A stretch of DNA of 44,530 nt, taken from the NCBI GenBank assembly GCA_964414345.1, contig CAYPWF010000030.1:1-44530 (forward strand), in the 5' to 3' direction. Under the pieces are notes generated by a model. The model was not told the DNA's origin. It did no database searches and saw only the letters and a program-made list of their open reading frames with translations. Numbering within the stretch: the first letter of the stretch is position 1; the number at the start of each line of letters is the position of its first letter. This stretch comes from Desulfocorpusculum sp964414345 (lineage in GTDB: Bacteria; Desulfobacterota; Desulfocorpusculales; Desulfocorpusculum). Made by a program: the position numbers and the translations under genes. Positions 40,428 to 44,530 of this stretch are shown piece by piece.

Positions 40428-40670
40428 ATGGGAGCTCCTGCAATCAAGGTTCTTGATCTTCGCGGGGAGGTGTGTCCTTACACCTTCGTCAAGTCCAAGC
40501 TCCTCATAGAGGAGATGGGAGTGGGCCAGCTCCTGGAAGTAATTGTGGACTTCCCCCCTGCAGTGAAGAACGTGCCCCGAAGCATGGAGATGGAAGGTCA
40601 AGAGGTGCTAGAGGTCCAGCAAATGGGTCCAAAGCTTTGGAAAATTATCCTGAGGAAAGCACGGGATTAG
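40428..40670 (+). CDS. TusA-family sulfur-transfer protein
   Basis: This protein of 80 residues has the TusA fold. The active Cys is C16 in LDLRGEVCPYTFVKSKLLIEEM, followed by a beta strand (LLEVIVDFPPAVKNVPRSMEMEG). TusA proteins receive persulfide sulfur and pass it to partners such as DsrE or TusBCD. The gene is the last of the plus-strand sulfur cluster. ATG is preceded by AAAGGAG. Only CPYT differs from the common CPxP motif, as is usual in subfamilies such as YedF. Confidence 0.87.
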   Translation: MGAPAIKVLDLRGEVCPYTFVKSKLLIEEMGVGQLLEVIVDFPPAVKNVPRSMEMEGQEVLEVQQMGPKLWKIILRKARD

Positions 40671-40925
40671 CTAGGCCGCATTATTCACGATCAGTGTATG
40701 ATGAGGGCTAACTCAATGACATGTTTGGACAAACTAACCCAGACTCAAAAACACCCTGATTTTCGGTTTCGAATTTGGTCCTGGTTTTAGTAGTGATAGA
40801 GCAAAGCATTGGGGGCGCACCCAAAAGGGCTTTGAATTCTGGCTAGGGCCCTCGGACTGCGGAGGAGCATCCAACTAAAGACCCCTCATAAACATTCAGA
40901 AGCCTGGCCCCAGGCAGCTGGGGAA

Positions 40926-41309
40926 TTATGAAGGCTGGTTGCCGAACATGGAGTTGAAGACCTCGCACCTGCGGCATATCCCTATCTTGCTCTTCCAGGT
41001 TCCCTGCACCGCCCCCTGGCAGATGGTGCCCGTTATGAACCAGCAGATGTGCCCGGCTTTGAACTCCCATGCTGGGCAGGCTTCCCTGAGCTCCTGCGGG
41101 CACTCCCTGATAGCCCAACAGGGCCTTCCCATTTGGCCCCTCTTCATGGCCATTAGGAAAAGCAACTGCCTTTCCACATGCACCGGGACAGGACGCCAAC
41201 CCTGCTCGAAGCTCTGCACTGCCCTCAAGGAGATCCCCAGGAGGTTGGCCGTCTCGCTCTGGGACTTCCCCAGGCTGCGCCGAGCGTTTGCGAACTCCTT
41301 TGCGTTCAT
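40926..41309 (-). CDS. XRE-like HTH regulator with Cys-rich two-CW domain
   Basis: This protein of 127 residues has an N-terminal helix-turn-helix (RRSLGKSQSETANLLGISLRAVQSFEQGW) followed by PVPVHVERQLLFLMAMK. The C-terminal half has eight Cys: RPCWAIRECP, REACPAW, HICWFITGTICQG and IGICRRCEVF. These are the repeated CW units of two-CW domains. A metal or iron-sulfur cluster is likely, so it may sense redox state, metal or sulfur species. ATG at 41309 is preferred. A perfect 17-bp palindrome lies 30 bases upstream, and twin sites control the sulfur cluster promoter and the membrane-protein gene, which suggests an autoregulated local regulator. Confidence 0.8.
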   Translation of the reverse strand: MNAKEFANARRSLGKSQSETANLLGISLRAVQSFEQGWRPVPVHVERQLLFLMAMKRGQMGRPCWAIRECPQELREACPAWEFKAGHICWFITGTICQGAVQGTWKSKIGICRRCEVFNSMFGNQPS

Positions 41310-41338
41310 GGCTAATTCCCACCCCTCCCAAGCCGTCC

Positions 41339-41355
41339 ATATCACCCTGTGATAT
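41339..41355 (-). promoter_or_regulatory. palindromic operator, site 3
   Basis: ATATCACCCTGTGATAT, a perfect palindrome with a 3-base centre, shares both arms with site 2 (36523-36539) and differs from site 1 only in the outermost pair. It lies 30 bases upstream of the HTH regulator start, fitting autoregulation. Confidence 0.75.
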
Positions 41356-41712
41356 TTTGCCTTGCCCTGAGCCGAAAGGCAACCAGAGGCCCCTCAACCC
41401 GGACCAGCTCAGATTAGTCTCGAGGGCCAGGCACTTTGGGGTTCATGCCCCCAAGCCCCAGTTATGCTTACTTGAATCCAGACCCAGCCTAGGATCAGCA
41501 ATCAGGTTGTTTTGCAGCATGGAGCGGTTCTTTCCTAATGTAATCTCAATAGGGCCCTGATCATCCACTGAGCATGAATAATACGGGCTGGCCTCGGGTG
41601 CTTGACGGCTTTGCTGGTTTGGTGTTACTCGTGGTCAGAGGACCAAGCCGCTGTGGATGGGACAGGGCAGGGTCCCCGGGTCTTATAGAACAAGGCACTG
41701 CCGGAGACAGTC
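41356..41712. other. intergenic region between the HTH and nuoA genes
   Basis: A partial relative of the dispersed hairpin repeat is seen at 41431-41460 (CACTTTGGGG...CCCCCAAGCCCC). A weak promoter pair, TTGCAG (41512-41517) and TAATGT (41536-41541), with an 18-base spacer, could serve nuoA. No gene or RNA is seen. Confidence 0.35.
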
Positions 41713-42129
41713 TTGGGACAAAACGGGCCGCTTCCATCCTGGTTCCTTCCCCTTGCCCTTTACGGGGGCTTGGTCCTGGGAGTAATGCTCCTGCTTTTGT
41801 TTGTGTGCCGTTGGCTGGGGGAGAGCAAACCCTCCTCAGAGAAACTCCGGCCCTATGAATGCGGCATAATCCCCACAGGTTCTGCCAGACTGGCCCACCC
41901 GCTTCCCTTCTACCTGGTGGCCATCTTGTTTCTGATCTTCGATGTGGAGGCAATATACGTTCTTTGCTGGGCCGTGGTGGCCAGGAGACTCGGGGGGCCG
42001 GGCTGGGTCCTGATGCTGGTTTTCCTGGGGATCTTGCTTTTGGGCTTAGGCTATGTTTGGGGAAAGGGGGGCCTGGATTGGAAGGCGAGGAGGGAAGATC
42101 GCGCCGGCAAGCCGCTGAGCCAATCTTGA
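41713..42129 (+). CDS. nuoA: NADH-quinone oxidoreductase subunit A
   Basis: This membrane protein of 138 residues has three helices (residues 11-31, 65-87 and about 95-115). It carries the NuoA signature EKLRPYECGIIPTGSARLAHPLPFYLVAILFLIFDVEAIYV, including the acidic residues in the second helix. It is part of the proton-pumping membrane arm of complex I. TTG at 41713 is used, with GGAG six bases upstream; no better start is present. The stop overlaps the TTG start of nuoBCD (TTGA), so the subunits are translationally coupled. Confidence 0.9.
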   Translation: MGQNGPLPSWFLPLALYGGLVLGVMLLLLFVCRWLGESKPSSEKLRPYECGIIPTGSARLAHPLPFYLVAILFLIFDVEAIYVLCWAVVARRLGGPGWVLMLVFLGILLLGLGYVWGKGGLDWKARREDRAGKPLSQS

Positions 42130-44471
42130 ACGTCCTGGATGCAGTCATCAACTGGGCGCGCCAAAGAAGTCTCTGGCCCATGTTCTTCGGGCTTTCCTGT
42201 TGCTTTGTGGAGGAGGCTGCCGCCTTCACATCCAGGTACGACATCGCCAGGTTCGGGGCGGAAGTGCTTAGGGGCTCTCCTCGTCAGGCAGATCTCCTGA
42301 TCATCTCGGGGACCGTGTTCAAGAAGGTGGCCCCGGTGGTGCTTAGGCTCTACGAGCAGATGCCAGAGCCCAAGTGGGTCATATCCATGGGCTCATGTTC
42401 CAACTCGGGCGGCATGTACGACGTTTACAGCGTGGTGCAGGGAGTGGATCAGATCCTTCCGGTGGACGCCTATATCCCGGGTTGCCCCCCCAGGCCGGAG
42501 GCCATGCTCCACGCCCTTGTGGAGCTGCAGAAAAAGATCCAGGAGGAGAGGCCTGCCAGGAGGGTTCTTGGCCTGAGAGGGGGAAGCCAGGGCACCCAGA
42601 GGGATGTTCTACTCGACGGGCTCAGCAAGGCCAGGGATCCAAGAGGCACAGGCTACCAGGGGACCCCAGTGAGGGGTACCTCTTCCAGCCCTCCCCATTT
42701 CTGGGGAAACCGCTCCCCTCTCATCTGGACCCCCTCTGCACCTTGTATGGAGCCCACGGAGGCCGATAGTGTGCTGGCCAGGGCGCTCCAGGAGCGGTTT
42801 CAAGGAAATATAGCCCAAGAAACCCCTACCGTTGACATGCTCTCCTTTCGGGTGAGGAAGGAAGCCATCCTGGATGTGCTGGGGTTTCTCAAAAATGAGG
42901 CCAGTCCCAATTTCAGGAGGCTGGATGATTTGACGGTCCTGGATGAATCCTCCCGCCGGCAAGGGGCTTCCGGGGGGAGATTCACGCTTGTGTATCACCT
43001 GCTCTCTTTTGACCCGCCCAAGAGGTTGAGGCTCAAGGTGGGGCTTGAGGGGAATGAGCCGCTGGCCCCCTCGGCCACCTCAATATGGCCCTCGGCTAAC
43101 TGGTACGAGAGGGAGGCCTACGACATGTTCGGGGTGAGGTTCCAGGGCCACCCAAACCTGCGAAGGCTTCTCATGCCGGAGAACTGGGTGGGTCACCCCC
43201 TTCGCAAGGACTACCCTGGTAGGGCGACCGAGATGGCCCCCTACACCCAAGAGGAGGCCAGGACAAGCCAACCCCTTGAGGCAGGGGCCTTCTTCCCAAA
43301 ACTGGAGAGGGAGAGCCTGATCCTGAATTTGGGGCCGCATCACCTGGGCACCCACGGCCTGATGAGGTTTTTGCTGGAGCTGCAAGGGGAGGAGATCCTG
43401 GAGCTGGGCATGGACATCGGCTACCACCACCGGGGTGTGGAGAAGATCGCGGAAAGACAGACCTGGCACCAGTTCATCCCCTACACAGACCGGGTGGACT
43501 ACCTAAGCGGAGCTGCCAACAACCTCTCCTACCTAGAGGCCGTGGAGAGCTTGGCAGGGATAAAGGTGCCCCCCAGGGCTCAGTTCATAAGGGTCATGCT
43601 GGCAGAGCTTTTCCGCATCAGCAACCATCTGGTTTGGTTCGCCACCTTTGCCCACGACGTGGGGGCCATGACCCCCAACTTCTACACCTTCAGGGAGAGG
43701 GAGAAACTCCTGGATATAGTGGAGTTCATCACAGGCGGCAGGTTGCACCCCTCCTGGTTCAGGATCGGTGGGGTGGCCCAGGATCTGCCCGAGGGCTGGA
43801 AGGATGCCATAGACTCTTTTCTTGGGGAGTTCCCCATGCGTCTCAAGGAGTATGAGGAGCTCATAACCAGGAACCCGATTTTCAGGGCCCGTACCCTGGG
43901 AGTAGGCCGCATAAGCCTCCAGGATGCCCTGGAGTGGGGGGTGAGCGGCCCGAATCTTAGGGCCTGCGGCATGGCCTGGGACCTTAGAAAAGCTTTCCCT
44001 TACTGCGGTTATGAGGCCTTTGATTTCGAAGTGCCCACAGCGACGGATGGGGATTGCTATGCCAGATACCTGGTCAGGGTGGAGGAGATGCGCCAGAGCC
44101 TGCGGATCATAGAGCAGGCAGCCAGGAACATGCCTTCTGGAAGGTGGGTCAGTGAGGAATACAGATACTGCATACCCCAGAGGAAGGACTCGCTCCAGGA
44201 CATAGAGAGCCTGATCCATCATTTCATAAACGTGAGCCAGGGCCCCCGCCTGCCCCAGGGGGAGGCTTACGCAGCCACTGAGTGTCCAAGGGGTGAACAG
44301 GGCTACTATGTTGTGAGCGAGGGTCTTGGCTACCCGTACAGGGTTCGCATCAGGGCCCCTGGGTTTGCCAACATGCAGGTCATGCCGCTTTTGGCCAAGG
44401 GGGCCACCATAGCCGATCTTCTGGCCATAGTGGGGTCCATTGATTACATAATGCCGGACATAGACAGATGA
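42126..44471 (+). CDS. nuoBCD: NADH-quinone oxidoreductase subunits B, C and D fused
   Basis: One frame of 781 residues carries three complex I subunits. NuoB is at about 1-150, with N2-cluster Cys C25, C26, C91 and C120. A low-complexity linker follows at 151-212. NuoC is at about 213-375, with EREAYDMFGVRFQGHPNLRRLLMPENW. NuoD is at about 395-781, with GPHHLGTHGLMRFLLELQGE, GYHHRGVEKIAE and the end SIDYIMPDIDR. Together they form the core of the hydrophilic arm, where the last cluster reduces quinone. TTG at 42126 overlaps the nuoA stop. CD fusions are common and B/C/D fusions are known in some Deltaproteobacteria. The rest of the nuo operon is beyond the window. Confidence 0.93.
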   Translation: MNVLDAVINWARQRSLWPMFFGLSCCFVEEAAAFTSRYDIARFGAEVLRGSPRQADLLIISGTVFKKVAPVVLRLYEQMPEPKWVISMGSCSNSGGMYDVYSVVQGVDQILPVDAYIPGCPPRPEAMLHALVELQKKIQEERPARRVLGLRGGSQGTQRDVLLDGLSKARDPRGTGYQGTPVRGTSSSPPHFWGNRSPLIWTPSAPCMEPTEADSVLARALQERFQGNIAQETPTVDMLSFRVRKEAILDVLGFLKNEASPNFRRLDDLTVLDESSRRQGASGGRFTLVYHLLSFDPPKRLRLKVGLEGNEPLAPSATSIWPSANWYEREAYDMFGVRFQGHPNLRRLLMPENWVGHPLRKDYPGRATEMAPYTQEEARTSQPLEAGAFFPKLERESLILNLGPHHLGTHGLMRFLLELQGEEILELGMDIGYHHRGVEKIAERQTWHQFIPYTDRVDYLSGAANNLSYLEAVESLAGIKVPPRAQFIRVMLAELFRISNHLVWFATFAHDVGAMTPNFYTFREREKLLDIVEFITGGRLHPSWFRIGGVAQDLPEGWKDAIDSFLGEFPMRLKEYEELITRNPIFRARTLGVGRISLQDALEWGVSGPNLRACGMAWDLRKAFPYCGYEAFDFEVPTATDGDCYARYLVRVEEMRQSLRIIEQAARNMPSGRWVSEEYRYCIPQRKDSLQDIESLIHHFINVSQGPRLPQGEAYAATECPRGEQGYYVVSEGLGYPYRVRIRAPGFANMQVMPLLAKGATIADLLAIVGSIDYIMPDIDR

Positions 44472-44510
44472 GAAAAACACGGAGGCGGGGAAGGGGGGGG
44501 TGGGAGGGGG

Positions 44511-44530
44511 AGTGAAGAGTGAAGAATGAA
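44511..44530 (+). repeat. AGARTGA repeat at the right window edge
   Basis: The last 20 bases, AGTGAAGAGTGAAGAATGAA, continue the same 7-mer pattern (AGAGTGA/AGAATGA) as the array at 1-57. It follows a G-rich run 39 bases after the nuoBCD stop. Confidence 0.85.

Noticed and set aside
40750..40800. TTCGAAT-like T-loop suggesting a tRNA
   Set aside because: No acceptor stem, anticodon arm or CCA-adjacent pairing could be built around it.
43533..44480. Minus-strand open frame of 315 codons over nuoD
   Set aside because: The plus strand encodes conserved NuoD throughout, and the antisense product shows no motif.
1..44530. Matching repeats at both ends as proof of a circular plasmid
   Set aside because: The overlap is a low-complexity array also present at 597-629, no replication or partition gene is present, and complex I genes are cut at the edge. 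A dispersed repeat at an assembly break explains it better.

Overview
The window (44.5 kb, GC-rich, short intergenic gaps, strong AGGAGG-type ribosome sites, frequent GTG/TTG starts) looks like chromosomal DNA of an anaerobic, respiratory Gram-negative bacterium. The most likely source is the Desulfobacterota (former Deltaproteobacteria). The clues are a NuoB/C/D triple fusion, a periplasmic heme-c sensor kinase, a CusBA system with an N-terminal heavy-metal-binding domain, DsrE/TusA sulfur-relay genes and an NrfA-like relic. The taxonomic guess is inference. No rRNA, tRNA, CRISPR array, phage or insertion sequence was seen. Both window ends lie in the same AGARTGA-type tandem repeat, so the ends are probably assembly breaks.

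Layout. 1-630: a four-helix-bundle (23S IVP-like) gene flanked by inverted copies of the repeat. 609-1994: two divergent response regulators. 2170-11390: an exported operon with a 1632-residue repeat/beta-helix surface protein and three multicopper-oxidase-like proteins, ending at a perfect terminator. 11503-18726: lipoprotein, HHCPFC membrane protein, CusB, CusA and a small exported protein. 18754-19263: a NosL-like copper protein on the other strand. 19515-23328: a Cys-rich small protein, aldehyde dehydrogenase, PilZ protein, a structured RNA region with terminator, and a glutaryl-CoA-dehydrogenase-like enzyme. 23398-29175 (minus strand): beta-oxidation enzymes, a thioredoxin-like protein and 2-oxoacid dehydrogenase E1alpha/E1beta/E2. 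29248-29601: relic of a cytochrome c nitrite reductase C-terminus. 29808-36125: DUF4126 protein, MaoC hydratase, a receiver/heme-kinase pair and a large membrane protein. 36189-41355: a sulfur-transfer cluster (threonine-synthase-like PLP enzyme, MoaD, MoeB, DsrE, DsrE, DsrH-like, TusA) and an HTH/two-CW regulator, linked by three matching 17-bp palindromes. 41713-44471: nuoA and nuoBCD, cut by the end of the window.

Working together. The left third reads as an extracytoplasmic copper island: multicopper oxidases, Cu(I)/Ag(I) RND efflux and a NosL-like copper handler. The most unusual point is that the copper ligands of one multicopper oxidase appear to be divided between two adjacent proteins. 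The first keeps only the N-terminal-domain ligands and the second only the C-terminal-domain ligands, while the third has lost them all. The middle is acyl-CoA and oxoacid catabolism. The right third is a probable sulfur-carrier route to a sulfur amino acid, apparently controlled by a Cys-rich HTH protein, next to respiratory complex I.
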